A stretch of DNA of 40,409 bases from CAYVFM01 sp964546375 (GCA_964546375.1 CAZJJO010000008.1:1-40409), one strand, 5' to 3'. Counted from the first letter of the stretch, positions 19,190-28,618 are shown. The notes: a model not told the origin generated them from the letters alone. Numbers and translations: made by a program.

Positions 19190-20506
19190 ATGAACTCAAC
19201 GAAACCGCGGGTCAATCAGGCTGTCCGGGCGACGGCCATTTTTGCCTTCCTCCTGCTGATAGCGGCTCTATGGTTTTATCCTCCTCAACTTAATCGCTCA
19301 TGGCTCACAATTCTCGGTACTCTGCTACTGCTCTCCTTCTCAAGTGAGCTGCTTGCACTACGGGTAACCGAAGGGGGAACGGAGACGTCGATGGACTTCG
19401 TTCCTCAACTCGGAGCTGTTCTTCTAATTGGACCATCTGGAGCAGCGATATTAACAGCCGTCTCCTGGACTGTTTACCAGTCTTTTCTAAGCGATAACCC
19501 TCCCCACAAGGCTGTATTCAATATAGGCCAGTCGGTCATATCAATTACCGTTGCAGCGCTTCTCTTCATCCTGCTCGGGGGCGAGCCATCAACCAGATCG
19601 TTCAACCTAGCCGGCGTCGTACTGCCGTTTGCTGTGGCGGCTTTTGCCTATTTTAGCATAAACAGCCTTGCGGTTAGCTATATTATTGCGGTTGCAGAAG
19701 AAAAAAACCTGCGCACGGTGTGGCAGGAGTTATCCCTAACCCCCTTTGTATTTGACCTCCTTATCAGCAGTCTCGCCTTATTGGTCGCTTATCTCTACAT
19801 TACCTGGAATGCGTTCGCGATGCTCGCCGCCATTATCCCTATCATCGGACTAAGATATAGCTATGGCGTAACCCTTGAGTTAAAACAGCTCAACTCGGAC
19901 CTCCTCCGTGCCCTAATCAATACAATCGAGGCACAAGATCCATACACCTCAGGACACTCTTTACGGGTTGCTGAAGGAGCAATGGCAATCAGCGAGGCGG
20001 TCGGCTTGTCGCGACGTGAGAGGCGAGCAATAGAGACAGCCGCCCTACTCCACGACATTGGCAAACTAGACAGCTCTTTTCATGACATCCTGCAAAAAGA
20101 GTCAGAACTAACCGAAGAGGAGTGGGAGTTAGTCAAGCAACATCCGCAACGAGGTGTCAGTATCGTACGGCCTATCAGGAGCCTTGACGCAAAAGTTTTG
20201 GATTACATTCGACACCACCACGAACACTTTGATGGTTCAGGCTACCCTAAAGGTCTGGAGTCCAAAAACATTCCAGTTGGCGCGCGGGTTATTATGGTGG
20301 CCGACACTATAGACGCTATGGTTACCGCTCGGCCGTACCGAGATCGGATCGATCCAAATAATGTGAGAAAGGAATTACGATCAAAGGCCGGCTCTCAGTT
20401 CGACCCGAGGCTTGCTAGTATTGCTCTTGATATCGGTCTGCCCAGGAGAATGGCCGAAGCAGCACATGAACAGATTGACCCGAACGAGAAAGATCCCACC
20501 AACTAG
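19190..20506 (+). CDS. Membrane-anchored HD-GYP domain c-di-GMP phosphodiesterase
   Basis: 438 residues. The first 225 hold about seven to eight hydrophobic helices forming an integral sensor region of no recognised name. The rest is an HD-GYP domain: the HD pair at H288/D289 in LLHDIGKLD, then HHHEHFDGSGYPKGL at 342-356 with GYP at 351-353, and a RVIMVADTIDAM helix. All metal-binding motifs look intact, so hydrolysis of c-di-GMP to pGpG/GMP is likely. The ATG at 19190 follows a TGA-T-ATG junction with a 5-codon frame (ATG at 19171) and has no clear ribosome site of its own. A 60-base sample (20041-20100) is 47% G+C against 68% in a carB sample, suggesting transfer. It converges on the BTAD regulator with a 20-base gap. 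Confidence 0.9.
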   Translation: MNSTKPRVNQAVRATAIFAFLLLIAALWFYPPQLNRSWLTILGTLLLLSFSSELLALRVTEGGTETSMDFVPQLGAVLLIGPSGAAILTAVSWTVYQSFLSDNPPHKAVFNIGQSVISITVAALLFILLGGEPSTRSFNLAGVVLPFAVAAFAYFSINSLAVSYIIAVAEEKNLRTVWQELSLTPFVFDLLISSLALLVAYLYITWNAFAMLAAIIPIIGLRYSYGVTLELKQLNSDLLRALINTIEAQDPYTSGHSLRVAEGAMAISEAVGLSRRERRAIETAALLHDIGKLDSSFHDILQKESELTEEEWELVKQHPQRGVSIVRPIRSLDAKVLDYIRHHHEHFDGSGYPKGLESKNIPVGARVIMVADTIDAMVTARPYRDRIDPNNVRKELRSKAGSQFDPRLASIALDIGLPRRMAEAAHEQIDPNEKDPTN

Positions 20507-20526
20507 CCCATATGATCACCACTGAG

Positions 20527-23500
20527 TTACTGGGCGGTATTGCGAGCGGCACCGACAAAGGAGGAGGCACGCTGAAACCACCGCCGAGAATAATAGGCAA
20601 ACCACCCCATATTATACTGCTGTAATTGCCTGAACTCTTTCATTTCAGTAAGGGAGACGGTCGTAGATTTAACGCCATAACTTGTGTCTTCTTCTTCCAG
20701 CAACCTCGCGATCCAACGCATCCTAACAGCCCCGGGTTTGTCAACCTTCTCCTCCTTCTTAGCCTGAACTCTTAGTTCCCGGGTTGGATCTGCTTGATCC
20801 TGCCGCCAAGCCATGAAGGCCAAGAGCCAGTAAAGCTTGTAACGGTCCTGAACGCCCGTAACGTTGGATTCATCGTCTACATGACGAGCTTTAATTGCTC
20901 GCCACGCCTTTGTCAGAGTTGCTGTATCCCCAATCGCAGCAGCATTCAGACCATAACTTGCCAGTAACTCAGTGTGAAGAGACTCTTCCCCCGTCGGAGA
21001 GAAACGGCTCAAAACTCGCCCATAATGTTCGTCTGCTCGTTGAAATTTTTCCGTATAAAACAAGAAGTCTGTCTGGTTGACGGCCAAAAGAACCTTGAGG
21101 TTTGAAAGGTCTCCGGATTCTTCATGGGTGTCTTGACGGGACTGAATTTCAGCAATTGTAGCCTCAGCGTCCTTCCAAGCGCCAACTTCTAGCTGGCTGG
21201 CGAGCAGATTACTCAGAGCTGTCAATGTCGCCACCCTATCGTGGCGCTCAGAAGCCAAACTCAAAGCCAGGCGCGCTTGTCGAGCCGTAACATCGCTTAA
21301 TCCCAGTCGTATGGAGACCATATTCGAGAGCAGGCGGACGGAGCACTGCAAGTGATATGGAAGTTTACCCGCGTGTTCCTGAACGAATGTAATATAGTCC
21401 CGACAGTTTGAAATATCGCCGTAAAAAGCCTGATAGGCGGCCCTGATCATCCAAGCAAGCGCTCGGCAGGATATGTCACTTTCGTCGATAGCAACCTGAG
21501 AAATATCGTTGACCGTCTCCGAAGCAAGTGAAGGGTCGTTCGATCTGATTGCCGCTTTCATAAGCAGATGCTTACCCCAGAGATAATCCATGATGCTCGT
21601 ACCATCTTCATAATCGAGCGCCTTAACCGCTGCTTTCACCGTCTCCGTTGCTGGAAGCTCAATCGCGGCGTCAGCCTTGAGCAACTGGACCGAACGATCA
21701 CCTATAACGGTCCTGTATTCCTGTTTATCATCCAGGTCTTCCAACATCTCCAGAGCCTCCTGGAGATTCCCTTCCCTATACTGTGCCTCCCCCAACAGGC
21801 ATCGTGCCTTTTTCTCTTCTTCGTCTGTCGTGGCGCACTCGAGAGCCAGCTCACCCAGGCTGATGGCCTCCTGATTTGCGTACCGAGCGATGGCGTTCCG
21901 CGCCGCGTCGACAGCGAGCGTATACGCTTTTTCTGGCTCGTCAGCCTCGTGGTAGTGGAGAGCGAGCGTTCCGGGATCCACGCCCTCACGGTTTTCCCGA
22001 AGCCAATCCGCCACCTGTCGATGACGGACGGTTCGTGAGAGCGGGCTCAACGAATGATAGACGAACTGTCGGAGGATATCGTGACTGTACGTCAATCGCC
22101 CCTGTGAGCTCCGCACAAGCCCTCTTTCCTGCAGGTCGTCCGCCGCTTCCGCCAACTTCGCAGAGGAGAGGTCCGTCGCGTCGATTACGAGGTTGGGAGA
22201 AGCGTGCCCCTGAGCGACGGCCACGATCGCCAGAATCTGAGACTCTGCGTCGGTCACCGCAGCGATCGTGGTCTCCAGGATCCCGGATATCGCGGCCGGC
22301 AGTTCCTCCTTGAAGCGCTGGGTGTCGCGGAGCTCACGGTCGCTCAGGCTGGTGAGCCCCGATTTCGCGAGCTCCTGGGCGTAGAAGGGGTTGCCGTCCG
22401 CCAACGAGGCCACGCGCGATCGATTAGAAGAGCCCACGTGGTCCATCCCTGAAACCAGTCGCTCGATTTCCCCGGTGGAGAGGCGGTCGAGATGCAGCTG
22501 CCGCCATGGCTGCTTCCCTGCACCGTCGGCCTCGAATTCAGCAATCCGGCGGCGACTCGTCCCTATGAGCAGGAGCGGAGTCGTTTCCGTCCGTCGCGCC
22601 AGGTAGCTCAGCATCCAGAGTGACGTCGAGTCCGCCCAGTGGAGATCCTCGATGAGCCAGACCGTGGTCCTGTCGCTCGCTTGATCCTCGAGGAGCTTCT
22701 TGACCTCCTCGGCGAGACGTCGTCGAGCCGTTCGCTTCCCGATCTCGTCCCAGTCCCCCCGCTCGGGCTCGCCGAACGCCTCGGGGAAGAGGTGGCCGAG
22801 CTGGTAGTAGGTCCGGTCGTCCCCCCCGGACGATTCCGCGGCCTCGTGGGCCACCTCCCGCAGGCCGTCGACGATCGGCCCGTAAGGGACGTCCGACTCG
22901 GCGGCGTAGCATCGGCTCTCCAGCAGGCGGACGTCCTCCAGGGCCGCGACCTCGGCGAACTCCTCGAGCAGGCGGGTCTTCCCGATGCCCGCCTCGCCGC
23001 GCACCACGACGAACCGGCTCTCGCCCTCGAGCACGTCGGACAGAGTGTCCTTCAGGATCCGGAACTCCTCCTCCCGGCCCACCATCTCGGGCCGCGGACG
23101 CTCGCGCACCGAGCCGCCGCCCCCGGGCCGCTCCGAGCCGCGGATCTTCTCGATCAGCGCCAGCGTCTCCCCGTCGAACCCGTCCGGGAGCTCCCGCAGC
23201 AGGAAGTCCTCGTGCTCCTCGAAGTGCGCCAGCGCGGCCGACCGGTCGCCCTGGAGCCACAGCCCGCGCATCACCGACCGATGGGCCGCCTCGTTCAGGG
23301 GGTTCATGTCCACCAGCCGGTTGCCCGCCACCACCATCTCCCCCCACCGGCCGGCGTCGGCACACTCGGTGACGCGCCGGAGCAGCGCCTTCTCCGCCAG
23401 GTTCCGGTACCGGGTCCGCTCCCGCTCCACCCACCGCTCGAAGTCGGCGCCGCCGACCGTCTCGATGTCCGGCGCAAAGGGCCCCTCGTAGGTCCGGACG

Positions 23501-23835
23501 GCCTCGCCCAGCCGGTCCTCACGCACCGCCTCCTCGAACGCCAGACCCTCGTAGACCAGGCTCTCGCGCTCCAGGCCCACCTCCCGGTTGGTCCGGTCGA
23601 GCTCCAGGTCCGGCAGATGCCGGCCCAGGTCGTAGAGGGCCTGGCTGAGCGAGTGTCGCGCGAGACTCAGATCGGTGTCCCAGAACAGCCGGGCCACCCG
23701 CTCGCGGTCGTGGCGTCGGTCCGGATGCGCCGCCAGGTAGAGCAGCAGCGCCAGGTGCTTGCGGGAGCGGAGCTGGACGCGCTCGCCCCCCTCGTCCTCC
23801 ACGGCCAGACGGCCGAAACAGCGAAGTCGGTGCAT
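20527..23835 (-). CDS. BTAD/SARP-type AAA regulator
   Basis: A large transcription factor of 1102 residues. It opens with a winged helix (about 1-90) in which RSRKHLALLLYLAAHPDR and VARLFWD are typical of SARP/AfsR DNA-binding domains. A bacterial transcriptional activation domain follows (about 95-245), then an AAA ATPase with Walker A GEAGIGK (280-286) and Walker B WLIEDLHWAD (about 393-402). The C-terminal 500 residues are helical, TPR/MalT-like, and would sense a ligand or partner. The ATG at 23835 is used. Base composition changes within the gene: 68% G+C at 23041-23100 but 43% at 20641-20700 by direct count. So the gene is either a chimera or partly unameliorated foreign DNA. Its target is unknown; the nearest candidates are the divergent M20 neighbourhood and itself. 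Confidence 0.88.
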   Translation of the reverse strand: MHRLRCFGRLAVEDEGGERVQLRSRKHLALLLYLAAHPDRRHDRERVARLFWDTDLSLARHSLSQALYDLGRHLPDLELDRTNREVGLERESLVYEGLAFEEAVREDRLGEAVRTYEGPFAPDIETVGGADFERWVERERTRYRNLAEKALLRRVTECADAGRWGEMVVAGNRLVDMNPLNEAAHRSVMRGLWLQGDRSAALAHFEEHEDFLLRELPDGFDGETLALIEKIRGSERPGGGGSVRERPRPEMVGREEEFRILKDTLSDVLEGESRFVVVRGEAGIGKTRLLEEFAEVAALEDVRLLESRCYAAESDVPYGPIVDGLREVAHEAAESSGGDDRTYYQLGHLFPEAFGEPERGDWDEIGKRTARRRLAEEVKKLLEDQASDRTTVWLIEDLHWADSTSLWMLSYLARRTETTPLLLIGTSRRRIAEFEADGAGKQPWRQLHLDRLSTGEIERLVSGMDHVGSSNRSRVASLADGNPFYAQELAKSGLTSLSDRELRDTQRFKEELPAAISGILETTIAAVTDAESQILAIVAVAQGHASPNLVIDATDLSSAKLAEAADDLQERGLVRSSQGRLTYSHDILRQFVYHSLSPLSRTVRHRQVADWLRENREGVDPGTLALHYHEADEPEKAYTLAVDAARNAIARYANQEAISLGELALECATTDEEEKKARCLLGEAQYREGNLQEALEMLEDLDDKQEYRTVIGDRSVQLLKADAAIELPATETVKAAVKALDYEDGTSIMDYLWGKHLLMKAAIRSNDPSLASETVNDISQVAIDESDISCRALAWMIRAAYQAFYGDISNCRDYITFVQEHAGKLPYHLQCSVRLLSNMVSIRLGLSDVTARQARLALSLASERHDRVATLTALSNLLASQLEVGAWKDAEATIAEIQSRQDTHEESGDLSNLKVLLAVNQTDFLFYTEKFQRADEHYGRVLSRFSPTGEESLHTELLASYGLNAAAIGDTATLTKAWRAIKARHVDDESNVTGVQDRYKLYWLLAFMAWRQDQADPTRELRVQAKKEEKVDKPGAVRMRWIARLLEEEDTSYGVKSTTVSLTEMKEFRQLQQYNMGWFAYYSRRWFQRASSFVGAARNTAQ

Positions 23836-23902
23836 GAGACAGCCCTCGATCGAGAACGGCGGATCTCCCCGGTCCCCCCGACACGGAGGGACTCCACCAC
23901 GC

Positions 23903-23930
23903 TAGATACGCCCGGTCACATCGGTATCAA
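23903..23930 (-). promoter_or_regulatory. Candidate promoter of the BTAD regulator
   Basis: Read on the minus strand, TTGATA (23930-23925) and TATCTA (23908-23903) are separated by 16 bases and lie about 70 bases upstream of the ATG. The -35 matches the sigma-70 consensus at five of six positions; the -10 only at three. AT-rich sequence is rare here, which supports the call. Confidence 0.33.
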
Positions 23931-24039
23931 CAACCTGCGGTCGGTGGCGCGAGAAGGAGGGCGTCCACCGGCGGGAGCCGGGGATCACCGCGGAACCCCG
24001 TCCCGGATACGGTCGCACGACGACCTCCGTCGTTTCAAC

Positions 24040-24065
24040 TTGACAGGCCGGATTAGGGATGTCAA
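24040..24065. repeat. Inverted repeat TTGACA-N14-TGTCAA
   Basis: Two six-base half sites, perfectly inverted and separated by 14 bases, lie in the 299-base intergenic region upstream of the BTAD gene and downstream of the M20 dipeptidase stop. The half-site spacing of two DNA turns centre to centre (20 bases) fits a dimeric regulator. A run of seven A residues follows. It could instead be a hairpin or chance. The rest of 23836-24134 shows no gene. Confidence 0.3.
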
Positions 24066-24134
24066 AAAAATGGGGTGCCGCCGCCGTGGGGGGACGGCGG
24101 TCGGAGGGCCCGCTCGGAAGAGCGGGGCCCGGCC

Positions 24135-25508
24135 TCAGATGCTCAGCTCTCCCGCCCGGAGGTAGAGCCGCGCCAGCGCCTCGATCCCCTCGTGGTAGAC
24201 CTCCAGGTCCAGCCACTCGTCGGGCGCGTGGATGTTGCACCCGGGCAGGGCGAACCCGATGGGCAGGACCTGGACGCCGAAGGTCTCGGCGAACCGGGGG
24301 ATGATGGGGATGGAGCCGCCCTCGCGCAGGAAGACGGGCGGGTTGCCGAACGCCTCCTCCAGGGCCTCGGCCGCCGCGTCGACCAGCGGGCCCTCGGGCC
24401 GGGCCGCCCAGGGGCGGCCCCCGTGGAGGTCCCGCACCTCGACCTCCACCCCGTCGGGTGCCAGCTCCCGGATGTAATCGCGGGCGGCCGCGGCGATCGC
24501 GCCGGGATCCTGGTCGGGCACCAACCGCATGGAGACCTTCGCCATGGCCCGGGCCGGCAGGACGGTCTTGGCGCCCTCGCCGGTGAAGCCGGCCAGCAGC
24601 CCGTTCACGTCGCAGGTCGGCCGGTAGCCGAGCTGCTCCAGGGGCGAGTATCCCTCCTCGCCGCCCAGCTCCGGGACCCCGGTCTCCTCACGGTACTCCG
24701 CCTCGTCGAACGGGATGCGGCCGAGCTCCTCCCGGTCCCGCTCGGTGATCGGGCGGACGTCGTCGTAGAAGCCCGGGATGGTGACGCGGCCCCGGTCGTC
24801 CCTGAGCGCCGCCAGGATCTCGGCCAGGGCGTTGGCGGGATTGACCACCGGCCCGCCGTAGACGCCGGAGTGGAGGTCCGAGGCGGGCCCGCGCACGTCG
24901 ATCTGCAGGTAGGCCAGCCCCCGGAGCCCGACGATCACGGCCGGCAGGTCCCGGGCCACCATCTGGGTGTCGCTGAGCAGCACGGCGTCGCAGTCCAGCC
25001 GGTCCCGCTCCTCCTGCAGGAACACCTCCAGGTTGGGGCTGCCGACCTCCTCCTCCCCCTCCAGGACGAGCCGGAGGTTCACGGGGATCCCCCCGTGGAC
25101 CCGGTCGCAGGCCTCGAGGGCCTTCAGGTGCATGTGGTTCTGGCCCTTGTTGTCGGTGGCGCCCCGGGCGTAGACCCGGCCGTCGTGCACCCGGGGCTCG
25201 AAGGGCGGGGAGGACCACTCGTCGAGGGGATCGGCGGGCTGGACGTCGTAGTGGCCGTAGACCAGCAGAGTCGGGGCGTCGGGGTCGGCCTCGTGCTCGC
25301 CGACCACGATGGGATGGCCGTCGGTCTCCACGACCTCGGTGCGGTCCACCCCGGCGTCCCGCATCCGGTCGGCGACCCAGTCCGCGCACCGGGCCACCTC
25401 CTCCCGGCGCTCCGGGTCCGTGCTCACGCTGGGGATGGAGAGGTATTCGAACAGCTCGTCCTCGCGGGTCTCCCGGCGGTCGCGCACGTGGCGGGCGATG
25501 TCGTCCAC
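24135..25508 (-). CDS. M20 family dipeptidase
   Basis: A zinc exo/dipeptidase of 457 residues related to CNDP/PepV-type enzymes. Metal ligands are evident: H86 and D88 in YGHYDVQP, the bridging D119 in GATDNKGQ, and the catalytic glutamate pair in LEGEEEVGSP (150-158). The lid domain includes FTGEGAKTVLPARA and MRLVPDQDP, and the last ligand is in ALPGCNIHAPDEW. The GTG at 25508 has GGAGGGG upstream; longer in-frame starts up to 25655 give implausible Arg/Pro-rich sequence. No signal peptide is seen, so it should be cytosolic and process dipeptides. It is divergent from the regulatory-like repeat protein. Confidence 0.92.
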   Translation of the reverse strand: MDDIARHVRDRRETREDELFEYLSIPSVSTDPERREEVARCADWVADRMRDAGVDRTEVVETDGHPIVVGEHEADPDAPTLLVYGHYDVQPADPLDEWSSPPFEPRVHDGRVYARGATDNKGQNHMHLKALEACDRVHGGIPVNLRLVLEGEEEVGSPNLEVFLQEERDRLDCDAVLLSDTQMVARDLPAVIVGLRGLAYLQIDVRGPASDLHSGVYGGPVVNPANALAEILAALRDDRGRVTIPGFYDDVRPITERDREELGRIPFDEAEYREETGVPELGGEEGYSPLEQLGYRPTCDVNGLLAGFTGEGAKTVLPARAMAKVSMRLVPDQDPGAIAAAARDYIRELAPDGVEVEVRDLHGGRPWAARPEGPLVDAAAEALEEAFGNPPVFLREGGSIPIIPRFAETFGVQVLPIGFALPGCNIHAPDEWLDLEVYHEGIEALARLYLRAGELSI

Positions 25509-25848
25509 GGTCCTGCCCCTCCGTCTTCGTTGTGGAGCGTGGTGGCTGCGGGGCCGGGCCCCCGGGGCCCGGCGGCGAGGCGTCGAAGCGTCCGGCCGCC
25601 GCCTCGCCGCCGGCCAGTGCCTGCGAAATGCGCGCCATCGGGTAGCGGCCGCCACCGACGGGCGGACACGGACGGCGCCCGGCCCTCATCGTCCCGGCGG
25701 GCCGGGCCCGGAGCGGGGGCGGGGAAGCGCCGGATGTGTTGCGCTTTTAGCAACCACGCACGCAGCTTGGGACGGAGGCCCGGTCCGAGCCGGCCCTCGG
25801 CCCGGGCGCCGACCCGTGGCCGGGCGGCCGCCACACCGGAGGTGCCGG
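25509..25848. other. Divergent intergenic region with a small GTTGC/GCAAC hairpin
   Basis: A 340-base gap between divergent genes. It is GC-rich except around 25735-25770, where GTTGC (25738-25742) and GCAAC (25750-25754) can pair around a 7-base loop containing TTTT. This AT-richer spot is the likeliest place for the plus-strand promoter, but no clean -35/-10 pair is evident. Confidence 0.4.
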
Positions 25849-27666
25849 ATGCGAAGGATCCTGCTGCCCCTGCTGCCGATCCTGCTGGCCGCGGGTCTCT
25901 CCCAGCTTCCGGAGGCCCTCGCCGGACAGGAGGTCCGCGGCAAGGTGGTCCAGCGGGCCGACGGCCGACCGATCCCGGGCGCCCTGGTCGAGCTGCGTGA
26001 CGGGGCCGACTCGACGGTGACCCGGACGATGACCGGCCGGGAGGGCAACTACGTCCTCTCGGCGCCCGGCGCCGGCACCTACCGCCTGCGCGTCGAGCGG
26101 ATCGGCTACCGCCGCTGGACGTCGGAGCCGCTGGAGCTGGCGGCCGGGCAGTCCCGCTCGGTTCGGGCCGAGGTCCCGGTGGAGGCCGTGCGCCTGTCCG
26201 ACCTCGACGTCTCCGCTTCCCGCCGCTGCCGGACGGGTCCGGGCGAGAGCCGCCGGACGGCCCGGGTCTGGGAGGAGACCCGGAAGGCCCTGGAGAGCGT
26301 CCGGGCCACCGACCGGCAGGGGCTCCTCCGCTTCCGGATCCGTGAGTACCGCCGGCGGACGGACCGCGAGAGGGACGTGGTCGGCGAGGACTCGGACACC
26401 TACGTGGCCGTGGGCCGCCATCCCTTCGAGAGCCTCAGCGCCGCCGACCTGTCCGAGAAGGGCTACGTCCGGTCCGTCGAGGTCGAGGGCGAGACGGTCA
26501 CCGACTACTTCGCCCCCGACGCCTCGGCCCTGCTCTCGGACCCGTTCCTGGCCGACCACTGCTTCCGGATGGCCGGGCGGAAGGACGGGATGGTGGGGCT
26601 CGCCTTCCGCCCCGTCGAGGACCGGGAGACGCCGGACATCGCGGGGACCTTCTGGCTCGACCCCCACACCGCTCAGCTCCGGCTGCTGACGTACCGCTAC
26701 GCCAACGTCGACTTCCCGACCCACCGGCATCGCCTGGGGGGACGGGTGGAGTTCCTCCGCCTCCCCGAGGGCTCGCTGATCGTCCGCCGCTGGTGGATCC
26801 GGATGCCCCGGTTGGGCCGAACCCGGCTCCGGATGGGGCGCTTCGTCCGCGCCGGCGAGGAGGCCGTGACGGGCTACGAGACGGTGGGCGGCGAGGTGCT
26901 CGACGTCTACACGCCCGCGGGCGACACCCTCCGCACGGCCGAGACCGCCGCCCTGGTGGGCACCGTCCGACGGAGCGGGAGCGGGGATCCGGTGTCCGGG
27001 GCCACGGTGCGGCTCCGGGGCACCGACCGGCGCACGGTCACCGACGGGGCGGGCTACTTCCGGCTCGACCTCCTCGGCGGCGGGCGCTACGAGGTGGCGG
27101 CCCGCGACTCCCTGTCGCTGGCCGCCGGGCTCGCGGCCGAGGTGCGGACGGTGGAGCTGGAGGCCGGCGCCTCGCGCGAGGTGGAGGTGGAGCTCCCCGA
27201 CCGCCGGGCCGTCCACGACGCCGCGTGTCCGGACGAGGCGCCGGCCCCGGCGGCGGAGGGCCACCCCCGGACGGCGGCGCTGGCGGGCTTCGTCCGCGAC
27301 AGCGCCGGCGACCCGGTGCCGGGAGCCCCGGTCGAGGTGCGGTGGGACCGGTGGTCGGCCCGAGACCTGGGTGCCGACCGGCCCTCCGGCGACCGCGTGG
27401 AGCGCGATCGGCACGAGCGGCGGGTCGCCGCCGACCGGAACGGGGCCTACCGCCTCTGTCACCTCCCCGCGGACTGGACCCTCCACCTCACGGCACGCCC
27501 CGACAGCCCCGGCCCCGCGGGCCCGGGGCGCGAGGTGGAGGCGGGGGACGGGGAGCTGCGGCGCGTGGACCTTCGGGTCCCGGCGCCGTCGCCCGGGGAG
27601 GCGGACGGACCGGACGGCTCACGGCCCGGGGAGGACCCGGACCCTGGCGACAGCGGGGACGGCTGA
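25849..27666 (+). CDS. Secreted protein with three carboxypeptidase-regulatory-like domains
   Basis: 605 residues with a clear signal peptide (basic MRR, hydrophobic 4-19, cleavage near ALAG at 23-26). A first regulatory-like beta-sandwich covers about 28-100 (GKVVQRADGRPIPGALVELR, then GNYVLSAPGAGTYRLRVERIGY). A middle domain of about 230 residues is unassigned and holds a FWLDPHTAQLRLLTYRY motif. Two more regulatory-like sandwiches follow (about 365-435 and 472-570), each with a D-P-V-x-G-A motif. The tail is Pro/Gly/Asp-rich. Such proteins in Bacteroidota and Gemmatimonadota are periplasmic or outer-membrane associated, often TonB-dependent-receptor-like without the barrel. The ATG at 25849 follows GGAGGTG. 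Role unknown. Confidence 0.8.
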   Translation: MRRILLPLLPILLAAGLSQLPEALAGQEVRGKVVQRADGRPIPGALVELRDGADSTVTRTMTGREGNYVLSAPGAGTYRLRVERIGYRRWTSEPLELAAGQSRSVRAEVPVEAVRLSDLDVSASRRCRTGPGESRRTARVWEETRKALESVRATDRQGLLRFRIREYRRRTDRERDVVGEDSDTYVAVGRHPFESLSAADLSEKGYVRSVEVEGETVTDYFAPDASALLSDPFLADHCFRMAGRKDGMVGLAFRPVEDRETPDIAGTFWLDPHTAQLRLLTYRYANVDFPTHRHRLGGRVEFLRLPEGSLIVRRWWIRMPRLGRTRLRMGRFVRAGEEAVTGYETVGGEVLDVYTPAGDTLRTAETAALVGTVRRSGSGDPVSGATVRLRGTDRRTVTDGAGYFRLDLLGGGRYEVAARDSLSLAAGLAAEVRTVELEAGASREVEVELPDRRAVHDAACPDEAPAPAAEGHPRTAALAGFVRDSAGDPVPGAPVEVRWDRWSARDLGADRPSGDRVERDRHERRVAADRNGAYRLCHLPADWTLHLTARPDSPGPAGPGREVEAGDGELRRVDLRVPAPSPGEADGPDGSRPGEDPDPGDSGDG

Positions 27667-27718
27667 GAGCCCCCCGGCTTCCGGCCCGGGCGGGGTAGCG
27701 AGGAGAGGGGCGGGGAGA

Positions 27719-27753
27719 GGGGCTCCGCGGCCCGCCGTCGGGCCCGGAGTCCC
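27719..27753 (+). terminator. GC-rich hairpin with trailing T-tract between convergent genes
   Basis: Bases 27729-27734 pair with 27739-27744 (GGCCCG/CGGGCC) across a CCGT loop, and 27719-27727 continue with 27745-27753 with one bulge and one G-U. TTTT occurs at 27765-27768. It lies between the plus-strand gene ending at 27666 and the minus-strand gene ending at 27769. The T-tract is 11 bases after the stem, so termination may be weak. Confidence 0.45.
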
Positions 27754-27768
27754 GGGTGAGCCGTCTTT

Positions 27769-28494
27769 TCAGCCCGTCGCCGGTGCCAGGTCCAGGATCC
27801 GGTGGCCCTCCACCTCCGAGCTCCCTCCCGCCCGCAGGTCGAGGGCGCGGCGGAAGAGGGGACCGTCCCGGCAGACCGTGTGGAACTCCCCCCGCTCGCC
27901 GCAGGGATCGACCTCCGGGCGCCCGTCGATCTCGGCCAGGAGGTCCGCGTCCAGCTCCCGGCCCAGCCAGTCCGGGTCAACGGGCGAGTCCAGCAGCACG
28001 CTCACCACGCGGCTCCGGTAGCCGAGCCGGACGTACTCCCGGACCAGCCGACCGGGATCGCCGCCCCAGAGCGGCTCGACGTGCTCCAGGCCCGCCGCGC
28101 CCACCCGCTTCTCCCACCAGGCGCGCACGTCGGCCAGGTGGACGTTGCCGAAGACCACCCCCTCCAGGCCCCCGGCGGCCAGCTCCTCCAGCGCGCCGGT
28201 GAAGGCTTCCTCGAAGCCCCGTTCGGGACCGGTCCTCGCCAGCGTCAGCTCGAGGCCGAGCGCCGAGGCCTGGGCGCTCAACACGTCCGCCCGGGTGCCG
28301 TGGTAGGGGATCCGACCGGTCTCCCCGTCGACCACGCTGATCAGCCGGGTGACCCGAAGCCCCCCGGTCCGGGCGCGGTGGAGGGCCAGCGCCGAGTCCT
28401 TCCCCCCCGACCACGCCGCCGCGTAGGCCGGGCGGACGGCGTCGGCCCCTCCCGGGGGCGATCCGGAGGCCTGATCGGGGGCGTCGGACTCCAA
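27769..28494 (-). CDS. Dph6-type PP-loop ATPase (diphthine-ammonia ligase family)
   Basis: A 241-residue member of the ATP pyrophosphatase family that includes eukaryotic Dph6. SGGKDSALAL at about residues 29-38 is the PP-loop, and CGERGEFHTVCRDGPLF near the C-terminus matches the conserved GExGEFHT motif. Bacteria lack diphthamide, so the true substrate of bacterial members is not known; an amide-forming or nucleotide-activating reaction is the usual inference. I chose the TTG at 28494 because GGAGG lies five bases upstream and the sequence becomes protein-like there. A TTG at 28569 would extend it by 25 residues. The gene stands alone. Confidence 0.83.
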   Translation of the reverse strand: MESDAPDQASGSPPGGADAVRPAYAAAWSGGKDSALALHRARTGGLRVTRLISVVDGETGRIPYHGTRADVLSAQASALGLELTLARTGPERGFEEAFTGALEELAAGGLEGVVFGNVHLADVRAWWEKRVGAAGLEHVEPLWGGDPGRLVREYVRLGYRSRVVSVLLDSPVDPDWLGRELDADLLAEIDGRPEVDPCGERGEFHTVCRDGPLFRRALDLRAGGSSEVEGHRILDLAPATG

Positions 28495-28588
28495 GCGGAC
28501 CTCCCGCGGCGGGGCTGGAGCGGTCGGGCCGGGCCGGGCGGCCCGTCCCGCGGCGCGAACGCGGGGCAAGCATAGCGATCGCGTCGGC

Positions 28589-28618
28589 TGGACGACACGC
28601 CGCCCGGTTATCTATATT
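28589..28618 (+). promoter_or_regulatory. Candidate promoter of the ATPase-like gene
   Basis: TGGACG (28589-28594) and TATATT (28613-28618) are spaced by 18 bases; the -10 matches the sigma-70 consensus at five of six positions and the -35 at four. The AT-rich patch TTATCTATATT is exceptional in this GC-rich stretch. The start codon is about 59 bases downstream. Confidence 0.35.
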
